Of a stretch of DNA of 64,000 bases, positions 24,175 through 35,552 are shown piece by piece. The notes under the pieces were generated by a model. It worked only from the letters and a program-made list of their open reading frames with translations, was not told the origin of the DNA and made no database searches. The stretch is from Teredinibacter sp. KSP-S5-2 (GTDB taxonomy: Bacteria; Pseudomonadota; Gammaproteobacteria; Pseudomonadales; Cellvibrionaceae): contig NZ_CP120416.1 of NCBI RefSeq assembly GCF_032773895.1, positions 248,001 to 312,000 on the forward strand. Direction: 5' to 3'. Position 1 is the first letter of the stretch, and every line of letters starts with the position of its first letter. A program made the translations under genes and the position numbers.

Positions 24175-25218
24175 ATGCATTTTCGAAAACTCGGTAATAC
24201 AGATATAGATGTCAGTCTTATTTGTTTGGGGAGTATGACCTGGGGAGAGCAAAATACCCAAGACGAAGGGTTTGCTCAAATGGATATGGCGAAGGACTAT
24301 GGCATCAATTTCTTTGATGTCGCAGAAATGTACCCTGTTCCACCGCGGCCGGAAACCTACGGTAAGACAGAAGAAATAATGGGGAATTGGTTGGCCGAAC
24401 GTGGCTGTCGGGATGAGCTTGTTATTGCAACCAAGGTAACCGGGCGCAGCAATAATAATTCCGGTGTGGATCATATTCGCAACGGCGCTCGCTTATCGAA
24501 GGAACATATCTTCAAGGCAGTAGAAGGATCACTAAAACGATTGCAAACTGATTACATCGATCTGTATCAGGTTCATTGGCCGGAAAGGGGAGCCAACTTC
24601 TTTGGGCGGCTTGGATATGAGCATGGTGATGACGATGGTATTGCTATCGAAGAGACGCTTGATGCGCTTAACCAATTGGTTGAGCAAGGAAAAGTTCGCT
24701 ACATTGGACTGTCTAATGAAACCCCTTGGGGAATGATGGAGTATTTGCGTTTAGCCAATGCAAAACAGCAGGCGCGCATCGTGAGTATTCAAAACCCCTA
24801 TAGTTTACTAAACCGAACGTTTGAAGTTGGCAGTGCCGAAATGGCCATTCGTGAGAAGGTTGGTCTGTTAGCCTATTCTCCACTGGCATTCGGTAAGCTC
24901 TCAGGTAAATACCTGAATGGGCAAAAACCCAAAGGTGCACGACTGACATTGTATGAGCGCTTTCAGCGTTACGACAAAGTCAATTCTGATGAGGCAGTTC
25001 AAGCCTATGTTGATTTGGCAAAAGAGCACGGCCTGACACCTGTGCAAATGGCTTTGGCTTTTATCAATCAACAACCATTTGTTACGTCTAACATTATTGG
25101 CGCAACAAGCCTGGCTCAGTTAAAGGAAAACATAGAGAGCTTTGAAATCCGGTTGTCCGAAGAGGTGCTCACGGGGATTTCCGAGATCCACCAGCGTTAC
25201 CCAAACCCTGCTCCTTAA
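24175..25218 (+). CDS. tas: NADP(H)-dependent aldo/keto reductase, Tas type
   Basis: 347 residues, colinear with E. coli Tas: HFRKLGNTDIDVSLICLGSMTWGEQN, then DVAEMYPVPPRPETYGKTEE, LKRLQTDYIDLYQVHWPERG, GLSNETPWGMMEY and IQNPYSLLNRTFEVG. The catalytic Asp/Tyr and Lys/His positions fall in FFDVAEMY, ATKV and QVHWP. The natural substrate is unknown; E. coli tas complements a tyrosine-auxotrophy phenotype. GGAGG precedes the ATG. Its stop overlaps the stop of the convergent acyltransferase gene by 4 bp. Confidence 0.93.
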   Translation: MHFRKLGNTDIDVSLICLGSMTWGEQNTQDEGFAQMDMAKDYGINFFDVAEMYPVPPRPETYGKTEEIMGNWLAERGCRDELVIATKVTGRSNNNSGVDHIRNGARLSKEHIFKAVEGSLKRLQTDYIDLYQVHWPERGANFFGRLGYEHGDDDGIAIEETLDALNQLVEQGKVRYIGLSNETPWGMMEYLRLANAKQQARIVSIQNPYSLLNRTFEVGSAEMAIREKVGLLAYSPLAFGKLSGKYLNGQKPKGARLTLYERFQRYDKVNSDEAVQAYVDLAKEHGLTPVQMALAFINQQPFVTSNIIGATSLAQLKENIESFEIRLSEEVLTGISEIHQRYPNPAP

Positions 25219-26141
25219 TACAGGGAAGGGCTTCCTTCTGGTCTGCTCTTAAAACGTCGGTGCACCCATAGGTAATCCTGTGGATGCACCTTTATTCTTG
25301 ATTCGATCCACTGATTGATTTGTTCTGCATCTTTTTCCAGTGATTCTCCTGGGATATCCAGAGCTGGGAAAATCGTCACCTTGTAGCGGTTGTAACCGTC
25401 CCGTTCATAGTCGATGGGAATTACCTTGGCGTTTCCACTTTTGGCGAGTTTTGATGTGGCGGTGATGGTTGCGGTGGGAATGCCGCAAAATGGGACAAAT
25501 ACACTGCCTTTACCGCCGTAGTCCTGATCGGGGGCATACCACATGACACTTTCGGGCGCTTTTAGCGATTTCAGCATGCCTTTGATATCCATGCGGGCAA
25601 TAAGTAGGTCGGAATAACGCAGCCGGGCTTTGGTGATAAACAGATTCAGTAGCGGGTTATTGTTTTTTCGCTGCACCACTGAATAACCGACTAATTGATG
25701 GAGTAGTGTGCCGCAAATATCGATCAGGCAGAAGTGTGCCCCCATCAGGATGACCCCATATCCGTCTTTGTGAGCCTGCTGGACGTACTCCAGGCCGTCA
25801 ACGCGCAACCTGCTTGGGTCAGCCTTTCTGGGAGTCCAGGCTCGGGCCGTTTCGGTTATTGCTCTTCCCATTGAGATAAAAGAACGCAGTAACAGCTTAT
25901 GCCTTTGCCAGGAGGTCAGGTGTGGGTGGGTGAGTTCGATATTTCTCGCAGCAATGCGCCGGCGTTTGCCCTGTATCAGGCTTAACAGGCCGAGAAAGTC
26001 CCCTAGAGCAATCTGTATTGCGGCTGGCAGATAGCCGATGAATAAGATCACGCCTATCCCCATCCAGGTTGGCCACCACTTCGGCGACAGGTAATCTCGG
26101 TAGCTTTCTGTGGAAATGTCTGAGTTGCGTTGATAAGCCAT
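25215..26141 (-). CDS. LpxL/HtrB-type lipid A acyltransferase
   Basis: 308 residues with one N-terminal membrane anchor (WWPTWMGIGVILFIGYLPAA). It carries the family motif H-x4-D in GAHFCLIDICG, then YSVVQRKNNNPLLN, MWYAPDQDYGGKGSVFVPFCGIP and a C-terminal YLWVHRRFKSRP. It should add a secondary acyl chain to the lipid A precursor on the inner membrane. Whether it is the lauroyl (LpxL) or myristoyl (LpxM) type cannot be settled by eye; the VHRRFK ending and HFCLID block favour LpxL. It is not linked to the lpxD-fabZ-lpxA-lpxB group at 52-56 kb. Confidence 0.9.
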   Translation of the reverse strand: MAYQRNSDISTESYRDYLSPKWWPTWMGIGVILFIGYLPAAIQIALGDFLGLLSLIQGKRRRIAARNIELTHPHLTSWQRHKLLLRSFISMGRAITETARAWTPRKADPSRLRVDGLEYVQQAHKDGYGVILMGAHFCLIDICGTLLHQLVGYSVVQRKNNNPLLNLFITKARLRYSDLLIARMDIKGMLKSLKAPESVMWYAPDQDYGGKGSVFVPFCGIPTATITATSKLAKSGNAKVIPIDYERDGYNRYKVTIFPALDIPGESLEKDAEQINQWIESRIKVHPQDYLWVHRRFKSRPEGSPSLY

Positions 26142-26336
26142 TGGGCACCTTGATCGTTGAATCGCGACATTTTAATGGAAACTTGTAGGGCTGTACGGAT
26201 TAAATTCGATCAAATAGGACTGTAATATCTAACGGAAAGCAAAACTAGCGCTTGAGACAATAACGGCAGATCAGTAACATTACGCCCTTGGCTTTTCAAG
26301 CCCATATATTGAACATTTTGCTTGGCAGGATAAATT

Positions 26337-27236
26337 TTGGACACTAGAAAACTTCATGGCAGCTTAGTTGCGCTTGTTACCCCGATGTGTGAAGACCTCT
26401 CTGTTGATTGGGACGCTTTGCACAAACTGGTCGAGTGGCACATTGCACAAGGTACCCACGGGATTGTTGCTGTTGGCACAACCGGTGAATCTGCAACCCT
26501 CAATGTGGACGAACATATTGCTGTGGTGAAGAAGGTAGTCGAGCAAGTAGAAGGTCGAGTGCCTGTTATTGCCGGTACCGGAGCGAATTCAACCAGCGAG
26601 GCTCTGGAGCTAACTGAAAAGGCAAAGGGCGTTGGTGCTGATGCCTGTTTGTTGGTTACCCCTTACTACAACAAGCCGTCTCAGGAAGGTTTATATCTGC
26701 ATCATAAATATATCGCCGAGCGGGTGGATATCGCGCAGTTACTCTATAACGTGCCGGGTAGAACTGCGGTTGATATGAGTGCTGACACGGTGATCAGACT
26801 GGCGAAAATTGACAATATTGTCGGAATTAAAGAAGCAACGGGTGATATTTCCAGAGTGCAGGCTATAAAGTCGCAGGTGGATGATCAGTTTGTTTTGATT
26901 TCCGGTGACGATGAAACCGCGCTTGATTTCATGCAGGCTGGTGGCCACGGGGTCATTTCTGTCACTGCAAACGTTGCTCCGGCTGCTGTGGCTAAAATCT
27001 GTGAACTGATCCAACAGGGTAAGGTCGAAGAAGCGCAAATAATTAATCAGCAGCTTCTTCCGGTTCATAAGAACCTATTCCTGGAAGCAAACCCAATTCC
27101 AGTGAAGTGGGCGTTAGCCGAAATGGGGTTGATTGGTCACGCCATTCGTCTGCCGTTGACGCCGTTGGCTGAGCAGTATCACCAGGCATTGCGTGATGCG
27201 TTGAAAGCTGCATCCATCGAGGTCGTGCCGGCATAG
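26337..27236 (+). CDS. dapA: 4-hydroxy-tetrahydrodipicolinate synthase DapA
   Basis: 299 residues; condenses pyruvate with aspartate semialdehyde, the first committed step to diaminopimelate and lysine. Motifs are VALVTPM, VAVGTTGESATL, VTPYYNKPSQEG, YNVPGRT and the Schiff-base Lys165 in GIKEATGDI. The start is a TTG at 26337 with AGGA 6 bp upstream; the first in-frame ATG lies inside the fold (MCEDLSVDW) and would remove a core strand, so TTG is preferred. bamC follows after 34 bp, then an MBL hydrolase and purC, close to the dapA-bamC-purC order of other gammaproteobacteria. Confidence 0.96.
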   Translation: MDTRKLHGSLVALVTPMCEDLSVDWDALHKLVEWHIAQGTHGIVAVGTTGESATLNVDEHIAVVKKVVEQVEGRVPVIAGTGANSTSEALELTEKAKGVGADACLLVTPYYNKPSQEGLYLHHKYIAERVDIAQLLYNVPGRTAVDMSADTVIRLAKIDNIVGIKEATGDISRVQAIKSQVDDQFVLISGDDETALDFMQAGGHGVISVTANVAPAAVAKICELIQQGKVEEAQIINQQLLPVHKNLFLEANPIPVKWALAEMGLIGHAIRLPLTPLAEQYHQALRDALKAASIEVVPA

Positions 27237-27270
27237 TCGGCACGTTCAAACAGGCGAAGTATCCATATCT

Positions 27271-28440
27271 ATGAATTTTCAATTTGTTTTTCGAGTTTTA
27301 ATACTCAGTTCTATTTTTCAGTTAGCTGGTTGTTCGGTTTTCTTCGGTGACGATGGCATTTTTAGAGGTCGTAGTAAGGACTATTTAAGAACGGGGGATA
27401 TCAAGCCCGTTGAAGTGCCGGAAGGCATGTCATCCCGCACACTTGAGTCTGAGTACTATATTCCTGCTGTAAAGGCGGTCGATGAATTTGGTGATCCAGT
27501 ACAACTGCTGGAATACGAAGTGCCACAACCCGAGGCGATTGCCAGCGATAAAGAATCAATTGGGGTTAAAATTCAAAAACTCGCTGGAAAGCGTTGGATC
27601 TTCCTTGATGCACCAACCAGCCGAGTCTGGCCCAGAGCGCAAAGCTTTTTGTCACAGTTCGGTGTGGAAACCGAGCGAAGCAATGCTCGTAGCGGCTTAA
27701 TTGAAACGGCCTGGTTGAAATTTAAAGATGATCCGGATAACTATTCAAAATTTAAAGTTCTGATCGAAAAAGGTATTCATCCACAAACGACCGAAATCCG
27801 CGTCGTTCAGGTACAGCGAGTTAAAGAAAAACTTCAAGCGGAAGCAATCGATTGGCCAGAAGCGTCTGATAATCCTGAGCGGGAAAGTATTTTACTTAAC
27901 GAATTGGCGGGAGCTTTGGCGGAAAGTATTAACGACAACACCGCATCGCTTATGGGGCAAAATGTTGGTGGTGTGGAGAAGGCCGGCTTCCGGGTAGAGG
28001 GTTCTGAGCCTGTTTTGTCTTTGAGTCTGCCTCTGGTTCGAGCCCGGGCGACAGTTGCGCATTCCCTGACAAAAGAAGGTTATGCGCTTTGGGGCGAGGA
28101 TGCAGAGACAGGTTTGTACTATGTTGGCTATTTACCTCCGGTTGAAGATGAAGGTTTCTGGGGTTGGATGTGGCCTGATGAAAAACTACCGAAAAAGCCT
28201 CGCTATACTCTGAAAGAGATTACGCAACATTTGGCAGATACCAATGAGGTAAAAAGTGCTTTCGCCCATATTCCTTCAGTTGGTTATGGCAGTCCTTTGA
28301 AAAAAGCACAGGGGTATCTGGTGATAACCTCCCTGCAGGATGGACAAATTCTGGTAAAAATTCGAGATCACAGAGGGCAACCTCTGCCTAGAGCTCAGGC
28401 TAAGGCACAACTACGTGTGATTCGAAGAAACTTGATCTAA
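27271..28440 (+). CDS. bamC: Outer-membrane assembly lipoprotein BamC
   Basis: 389 residues, a little longer than E. coli BamC. The lipoprotein signal ends in FQLAGCSVFFG. An unstructured lasso-like segment (RSKDYLRTGDIKPVEVPEGM) follows, then two helix-grip domains (WIFLDAPTSRVWPRAQSFLSQFG, about 110-210; LPLVRARATVAHSLTKEGYALWGEDAETG, about 255-380). BamC stabilises the BamABCDE complex that inserts outer-membrane proteins. BamA is encoded at 49-52 kb. Its position after dapA is conserved in gammaproteobacteria and supports the call. Confidence 0.92.
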   Translation: MNFQFVFRVLILSSIFQLAGCSVFFGDDGIFRGRSKDYLRTGDIKPVEVPEGMSSRTLESEYYIPAVKAVDEFGDPVQLLEYEVPQPEAIASDKESIGVKIQKLAGKRWIFLDAPTSRVWPRAQSFLSQFGVETERSNARSGLIETAWLKFKDDPDNYSKFKVLIEKGIHPQTTEIRVVQVQRVKEKLQAEAIDWPEASDNPERESILLNELAGALAESINDNTASLMGQNVGGVEKAGFRVEGSEPVLSLSLPLVRARATVAHSLTKEGYALWGEDAETGLYYVGYLPPVEDEGFWGWMWPDEKLPKKPRYTLKEITQHLADTNEVKSAFAHIPSVGYGSPLKKAQGYLVITSLQDGQILVKIRDHRGQPLPRAQAKAQLRVIRRNLI

Positions 28441-28456
28441 ATTCTAAGAGTTAAAT

Positions 28457-29218
28457 TTGAAGCTTGCGTCACTAGGTAGCGGTAGCTCCGGTAATGCCAC
28501 ACTAATCGCCTCAGCCAAAACCACAGTAATTGTTGACTGTGGTTTTGGTTTGAAAGATACCGAACAGCGTCTGGCCAGGATGGGAGTAAACCCACTGGAA
28601 GTCCACGCGCTACTGGTAACCCACGAGCATTCCGATCACGCAAAAGGTGTTGGGCCATTTGCTCGAAAATATAAGCTTCCTGTTTTCATGACCGAAGGGA
28701 CCTGGTTGAGCCGCGATATGGGGCGTATTCCCTCGCTGCATAAAATTCGTGATGGTGAAGCGTTTACCGTTGGTGATTTATCAATTACCCCGGTGGCTGT
28801 TCCGCATGATGCGCGGGAGCCAGTCCAGTACACATTTTGCTGTGGTGAAAAAAAATGTGGTGTGATTACCGACCTGGGCAGCGTTACCCCTCATGTTGTA
28901 GAAGCCTTTAGTGGGTGTCATGGTTTGCTGGTCGAGGCAAATCATGATCTGGATATGTTAGCTCGCGGCCCCTATCCTCCTTCGCTCAAAGCGAGGGTGG
29001 CCAGTCATTGGGGGCACTTGAATAATATCCAAACCGCTAACTTACTTGGTCAGTTATTGTGCCCGGAACTACAGACGGTTGTTATTGGACACATTAGTCA
29101 AAAGAACAACAGTATTGAGTGCGCGAAGCTTGCTCTAAAAGAAGTTACGGATCAAATAGAGCAGGTATATTACGCAAACCAAGATGAAGGTATTGCATGG
29201 GTTGTGCTGGAAGACTGA
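28457..29218 (+). CDS. MBL-fold metallohydrolase, YycJ/WalJ-like
   Basis: 253 residues of the metallo-beta-lactamase fold. The zinc motif is THEHSDHAKG, with GSGSSGNATLI at the N-terminus, ITDLGSVTP, a late ligand in EANHD and a final His in IGHISQKNN. The N-terminal SLGSGSSGN block is typical of the YycJ/WalJ phosphodiesterase-like group, which may act as exonucleases. The start is a TTG at 28457 with AAGAG 6 bp upstream; no upstream ATG fits. It lies between bamC and purC in one apparent operon. Confidence 0.87.
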   Translation: MKLASLGSGSSGNATLIASAKTTVIVDCGFGLKDTEQRLARMGVNPLEVHALLVTHEHSDHAKGVGPFARKYKLPVFMTEGTWLSRDMGRIPSLHKIRDGEAFTVGDLSITPVAVPHDAREPVQYTFCCGEKKCGVITDLGSVTPHVVEAFSGCHGLLVEANHDLDMLARGPYPPSLKARVASHWGHLNNIQTANLLGQLLCPELQTVVIGHISQKNNSIECAKLALKEVTDQIEQVYYANQDEGIAWVVLED

Positions 29219-29293
29219 AGGCTCCGGTTAGCAATTCAATTCAACCCCGTAAGGGTAAATTAAAAACCATTGATGACGATAAGGTAGCTTGCA

Positions 29294-30010
29294 ATGGAAA
29301 AACGTGAAGAACTCTACGCAGGTAAAGCCAAATCTGTTTATACAACAGATGACCCTGATAAATTAGTGATGCTTTATAGAAATGATACGTCTGCATTTGA
29401 CGGAAAAAAACTGGCTCAACTTGACCGTAAAGGTATGGTGAATAATAAGTTTAATGCCTTCATTATGGATAAACTTGAGCAAGCAGGCATTCCTACGCAT
29501 CACGAACAATTGTTGTCTGACCAAGAATCTTTAGTAAAAAAACTAGATATGCTGCCGTTGGAGTGTGTTGTACGAAATGTGGCAGCAGGGTCTATCTGTC
29601 GTCGTCTTGGTGTCGAAGAAGGAACGGACCTGACGCCACCTACTTTTGAATTCTTTTTGAAAAACGACGATTTGGGTGACCCAATGGTGAATGAATCTCA
29701 TATTCGCTCATTTGGTTGGGCCACAGAAGAGCAGGTCGCAGCAATGAAAGACCTTACCTTTAAAGTAAACGACGTCTTGAAAACACTTTTCCGTGATGGT
29801 GGGATGCTACTTGTAGATTACAAGCTCGAATTTGGTATGTATAAAGGCGAGCTTGTATTGGGTGATGAGTTTAGTCCGGATGGTTGTCGTTTGTGGGATG
29901 TTGAAACTCGCGAGAAATTGGACAAGGATCGCTTCCGTCAGGATCTCGGTGATGTCGTTGAATCCTACGAATCAGTAGGGCGTCGCCTAGGGTTGGATTT
30001 TGACGCTTAA
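29294..30010 (+). CDS. purC: Phosphoribosylaminoimidazole-succinocarboxamide synthase PurC
   Basis: 238 residues, the typical bacterial SAICAR synthetase length. It joins aspartate to CAIR with ATP in purine synthesis. Motifs include [16 protein letters not shown] at the N-terminus, [17 protein letters not shown] in the middle, and [28 protein letters not shown] near the C-terminus. It is last in the dapA-bamC-MBL-purC run and has 75 bp before it, so an extra promoter is possible. The ATG has AAGGTAG upstream. Confidence 0.97.
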   Translation: MEKREELYAGKAKSVYTTDDPDKLVMLYRNDTSAFDGKKLAQLDRKGMVNNKFNAFIMDKLEQAGIPTHHEQLLSDQESLVKKLDMLPLECVVRNVAAGSICRRLGVEEGTDLTPPTFEFFLKNDDLGDPMVNESHIRSFGWATEEQVAAMKDLTFKVNDVLKTLFRDGGMLLVDYKLEFGMYKGELVLGDEFSPDGCRLWDVETREKLDKDRFRQDLGDVVESYESVGRRLGLDFDA

Positions 30011-30497
30011 TAAATATGACATATTGAAGTCATTCTTATGACTGTTTGTGAGTATCCACTTTCATTATCGTCCCAGATTTGAAGGTGGTTACTCTCGGTT
30101 TTCCACATAGCCCCCTGCCTCTTTTTCAGCCGTTCAAAAAAATTTTACAAAAAAGTCATTATAGATGTTGATTTTTTTAACCCATTGATTTTATTGATAT
30201 TTTTTTCTTTGGCTAAATTGCCGTCAGAAAAAGGCCTCGCCAGTATTCATGCAGGTTAGAGCAAAAACTTAAGTCGTTTATCACAGAGTTATCCACAGAA
30301 AATGTGGATAACTGAAAAGCGTTTTTTGAGCCTGTTCTTGAACTGTTTTTCAAAAAACAGGGCATATCTATTGTCATATTCCGAAACTGGTGGATTTCGG
30401 GCTCACGGTCTATCCTTCATAGAGATTAGTCATAAAAATGGAGAAGGTGTGAAGAATTCGCGCTTTCTGTGCAACAACAATAATAGGAGAGTCGAGC
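30011..30497. other. 487-bp intergenic region with A+T tract and DnaA boxes
   Basis: No gene is apparent. It contains a markedly A+T-rich tract (about 30125-30215), then two perfect DnaA boxes in inverted orientation (30289-30311) and a further one-mismatch box TTTTCCACA near 30099. A perfect hairpin CTGTTTTT/AAAAACAG lies near 30340-30360. It separates purC from a PilZ gene, both on the plus strand. Confidence 0.6.
30289..30311. promoter_or_regulatory. Inverted pair of perfect DnaA boxes
   Basis: TTATCCACA at 30289-30297 and its reverse complement TGTGGATAA at 30303-30311, separated by 5 bp, form a 23-bp dyad. Both arms match the high-affinity DnaA box TTATNCACA exactly. The site may titrate DnaA, regulate a promoter, or simply form a hairpin; flanking genes do not indicate the chromosomal origin. 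Confidence 0.6.
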
Positions 30498-30767
30498 GTG
30501 CAAGAGCGCCGTAAATTTGAACGTACCCCAACCTCTATTCGTGTCGAAATACGCCATCCGGCATTTGGCACCATTATTGGGTTTACTCGGGATATCTCTG
30601 ATGGTGGAGCGCAGGTGTCGATTGATAATCATCCGTCACCGCCAGTGGGCACTCTGGTGGATGTGCAGTTTAAGAAAATTGCTGGCCCCGTGAATGAAGA
30701 GCCTGTTGCAATGAAGGTGATGCATTCCACCAAAAACACTGTTGGACTTATGTTTGTCGGTAGATAA
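30498..30767 (+). CDS. PilZ-domain protein (cyclic-di-GMP binding)
   Basis: 89 residues, essentially a single PilZ domain. The ligand-binding motifs are RRKFERTP (RxxxR at the N-terminus) and RDISDGGAQV (D/N-x-S-x-x-G). The start is GTG at 30498 with AGGAG upstream. It likely senses cyclic-di-GMP made or removed by enzymes such as the two GGDEF-EAL proteins in this window; the downstream partner is unknown. It stands alone. Confidence 0.88.
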   Translation: MQERRKFERTPTSIRVEIRHPAFGTIIGFTRDISDGGAQVSIDNHPSPPVGTLVDVQFKKIAGPVNEEPVAMKVMHSTKNTVGLMFVGR

Positions 30768-30936
30768 ATTCGATTTTTATACTTCGTTCAGTTTCTGTAA
30801 ACATTTCTTCGTATACACTTAGGCGATAACTGGCGGACTACCTCCGCGTTATGTTTCGTTTTACTATACAACACAAATTTCTTGCTGGTTTGTCTATACA
30901 GCGTTTCAATTTTATTGCTCTGATTTGGAGGATTGC

Positions 30937-31587
30937 ATGAAAAAACTCTTGGTTGTTCTTTGCTCTATAAGCTTGATTGCTTGTGTATCTACAGACCCAT
31001 ACACCGGAGAGCAAAAAACCAGTAATACGGCAAAAGGTGCCGCTGCCGGTGCCATTGCCGGTGCAGTTATTGGAGCCGCAACATCAAGTGATAAGGATCG
31101 CGACAAGGGCATTTTAACGGGTGCAGTAGCCGGTGCAGCAATCGGTGGTGGGGTTGGTTTCTATATGGATAAACAAGAAGCCAAATTACGTGAGAGATTA
31201 CAGGGCACGGGTGTTCAGGTTCGCCGGGAAGGTAATAACATTTACTTGGTGATGCCAGGTAATATTACATTTGATACTGGCCGATATTACATTCGCACCA
31301 GTTTTTATCCTGTTCTGGATTCTGTTGCAGAAGTCTTGGCCGAGTTTAAGAAAACTGTCATCAATGTGTCTGGTCATACTGACTCAACTGGCTCAGCCGA
31401 ATTTAACCAGACTCTAAGTGAGCAGCGTGCGAGCAGTGTGAAGCAATACTTAACTCAACGTGGTGTCGCATCAGGTCGTGTACAGGCCATTGGTTATGGC
31501 AAGCGTTACCCTGTAGCGTCAAATGCGTCAGAAGCTGGTCGTCAGGCAAACCGTCGAGTTGAGTTGAAGCTTGAGCCTTTAGAGTAA
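30937..31587 (+). CDS. OmpA-family lipoprotein with glycine zipper (YiaD-like)
   Basis: 216 residues. The ATG at 30937 is chosen because GGAGG lies just upstream and a lipoprotein signal results (MKKLLVVLCSISLIACVST). Residues 30-80 are a glycine-zipper region (GAAAGAIAGAVIGAA, then GAVAGAAIGGGVG), probably membrane-associated. The C-terminal half is an OmpA-type peptidoglycan-binding domain with ITFDTGRYYI, VSGHTDSTGSAEFN and SEQRASSVKQYL. It should link the outer membrane to the cell wall. It is monocistronic with a terminator downstream. Confidence 0.92.
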   Translation: MKKLLVVLCSISLIACVSTDPYTGEQKTSNTAKGAAAGAIAGAVIGAATSSDKDRDKGILTGAVAGAAIGGGVGFYMDKQEAKLRERLQGTGVQVRREGNNIYLVMPGNITFDTGRYYIRTSFYPVLDSVAEVLAEFKKTVINVSGHTDSTGSAEFNQTLSEQRASSVKQYLTQRGVASGRVQAIGYGKRYPVASNASEAGRQANRRVELKLEPLE

Positions 31588-31646
31588 TCGCTCTTAAAAA
31601 TAAAGTTCGTCCATAATATGGTCGATGATCGAAGTTAAAAAAACGG

Positions 31647-31690
31647 ACCCCTGTTTTCTCAATTAACAACGGAAAACGGGGGTTGTTTTT
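31647..31690 (+). terminator. Rho-independent terminator after the OmpA-like gene
   Basis: A 12-bp stem with one G-T wobble forms between 31647-31658 (ACCCCTGTTTTC) and 31672-31683 (GAAAACGGGGGT), with a 13-nt loop and a T-rich tail. Confidence 0.8.
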
Positions 31691-31798
31691 ATTCAGATAA
31701 CGTCATCAATAATTCGTGGTCTGATACAGTGTTGCTCTTCTACGTTGAGGCGGACATAATCCAGTGCGCCACTTATTCAGTTTTGTGTTTTTGCGCCA

Positions 31799-32605
31799 AT
31801 GAACCAGACCCTTACAACGCTAATTTCCGTAACCTGTTTGCATAAAGCTTTAATTGAGCGGGCAAAACATTTTGCCGAGCAATATGGATATGTTGTTACT
31901 CCCTTAGGCAAGCCTTCCTCTGCACCTTATGAAATATGCTTTTCTCTTGATGGTATTTATTTACAGCGCAATGACGGTAAATCCAAAACTCAAATCCGTG
32001 TGGACTTTATTGCGGGAAGTATGGGGCATAGGCGCAAGTTTGGCGGTGGTAAAGGGCAGGATATTGCCAAAGCGGTTGGTTTAAACAAAGGCGTTAAACC
32101 CAGTGTAATGGATATGACCGCGGGTATGGGTAAAGATGCCTTTGTCCTGGCTTCGTTAGGTTGCCACGTTCAGTTATGTGAGCGTTCGCCCATTGTGCAT
32201 CTATTATTGCAGGATGGCTTGCTGAGGGCGAAACAGCACGCCGAAATCCGTGAGGAAGAATCTGAGTTAATGAGTATTCTAAGGCGGATGGAATTAACGG
32301 AGATTGATAGCCTCAATATGGATTCTTCCGAAGAAGATTGCATTGAGGTAGTGTATTTGGACCCGATGTTCCCTGAGAGAAGCAAGTCTGCTCTGGTAAA
32401 AAAAGAGATGCAGGTTTTTCACGATATTGTTGGTAAAGATGAAGATGCCGATGGATTGTTGCCGCTGGCGTTACATCTTGCTGAGTATCGAGTGGTGGTC
32501 AAGCGGCCAAAAATTGCTCCCTATCTTAATAATCAGGAACCCAGTTTCCAGTTTGTTGGCAAGTCTTCCCGTTTCGATGTGTATGCGCTAAAAGCATTTA
32601 AATAG
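31799..32605 (+). CDS. rsmJ: 16S rRNA (guanine1516-N2)-methyltransferase RsmJ
   Basis: 268 residues of the class I SAM-dependent methyltransferase that modifies G1516 of 16S rRNA. Diagnostic stretches are [27 protein letters not shown], the SAM loop [17 protein letters not shown] and the catalytic-loop variant [13 protein letters not shown]. Length is slightly above the E. coli protein because of an acidic linker ([10 protein letters not shown]). It lies between the OmpA-like gene and the convergent small membrane-protein gene. Confidence 0.93.
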   Translation: MNQTLTTLISVTCLHKALIERAKHFAEQYGYVVTPLGKPSSAPYEICFSLDGIYLQRNDGKSKTQIRVDFIAGSMGHRRKFGGGKGQDIAKAVGLNKGVKPSVMDMTAGMGKDAFVLASLGCHVQLCERSPIVHLLLQDGLLRAKQHAEIREEESELMSILRRMELTEIDSLNMDSSEEDCIEVVYLDPMFPERSKSALVKKEMQVFHDIVGKDEDADGLLPLALHLAEYRVVVKRPKIAPYLNNQEPSFQFVGKSSRFDVYALKAFK

Positions 32606-32635
32606 CGGTGACCACATCGGGTTGATATTTGCTTT

Positions 32636-32920
32636 TTATTTGCGGCGTATAAACTGATAGAAGCGTCCAATAATTAGTCGCATTTGGGCGAGCATGGCGT
32701 AAATAAAACCAAAAATCATTAATGCCAAAGCAAGCAGCATAACCACCTCTTGTGTTAATGATGGTTGCATATGGGTATTGGCCATAAATATGGTCATGAG
32801 GCCGACAGCAAAATAAATCGCGCCGTTACGGAATTGAATAAATACTGTTTTGAGTGGGGCAGAGTAGTGAATATGGAGCGCTGATTTTATTGCTTGCCAG
32901 TTTATTCGCTCCATACTCAT
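32636..32920 (-). CDS. Small membrane protein of unknown function
   Basis: 94 residues with two hydrophobic segments (GAIYFAVGLMTIFMA and VVMLLALALMIFGFIYAMLAQM) flanked by basic residues, the tail ending RFYQFIRRK. The start may be residue 1 or residue 3 (MSMERINW). No family is recognised. It is the last gene of the minus-strand map-to-dapE run, 20 bp after dapE, so probably co-transcribed. Confidence 0.7.
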   Translation of the reverse strand: MSMERINWQAIKSALHIHYSAPLKTVFIQFRNGAIYFAVGLMTIFMANTHMQPSLTQEVVMLLALALMIFGFIYAMLAQMRLIIGRFYQFIRRK

Positions 32921-32940
32921 TTTCTTTAATCGGTTTATTC

Positions 32941-35111
<2,171 letters not shown>

Positions 35112-35134
35112 GTGAATTCCTATAAAGAGTTTAA

Positions 35135-35476
35135 TTAAAAAATGGATTCGTATTCGGCGGGTTTAAAACCAAGGTATATCTTGCCTCGGGTTTCCAATAC
35201 CGGACGTTTGATCAAGGTTGGAATCTCGATCAAGGTATCGATACCTTCGCCGTTTAATAAAGCCTGCTGTTGGCTTTCGGAAATTTGTTTCCAGCTGGTG
35301 CTGCGTTTGTTTACCAGCTTGTCTGGCCCCATTTCTGTCATCCAGGCCGCAACCTGCTGTTGAGTCAGGCCATCTTCTCTAAAGTCATGATAGCTATGAT
35401 CAATATTGTTTGTGGTTAGCCACTTGAGGGCTTTGCGCACAGTGTCGCAATTCTTAATGCCGTAAATTTTGGTCAT
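35135..35476 (-). CDS. yffB: ArsC/Spx-family protein YffB
   Basis: 113 residues of thioredoxin-like ArsC/Spx fold: KIYGIKNCDTVRKALKWL (a single Cys in NCDTV, as in YffB), then HDFREDGL, LVNKRSTSWKQ and LIKRPVLETRGKIYLGFKP. True arsenate reductases carry CGTSRN, so arsenate reduction is unlikely; a glutathione-linked thiol role has been suggested for YffB-type proteins. Association with dapE/dapD is conserved in gammaproteobacteria. Confidence 0.9.
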   Translation of the reverse strand: MTKIYGIKNCDTVRKALKWLTTNNIDHSYHDFREDGLTQQQVAAWMTEMGPDKLVNKRSTSWKQISESQQQALLNGEGIDTLIEIPTLIKRPVLETRGKIYLGFKPAEYESIF

Positions 35477-35552
35477 ATCGGTGAAGAGTTGTTCGAAATC
35501 GGAGGCAGATCATATCAAATTCTGATTCTGCCTTCATTCAGAGTTGGCCTAT

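Noticed and set aside
30011-30497. Chromosomal replication origin
   Set aside because: There are DnaA boxes and an A+T tract, but no dnaA, dnaN, rpmH, gidA or parAB nearby and only two perfect boxes, so oriC is not supported.
35135-35476. Arsenate reductase
   Set aside because: The active-site loop NCDTV has one Cys and lacks the CGTSRN motif of ArsC; no ars genes are nearby.
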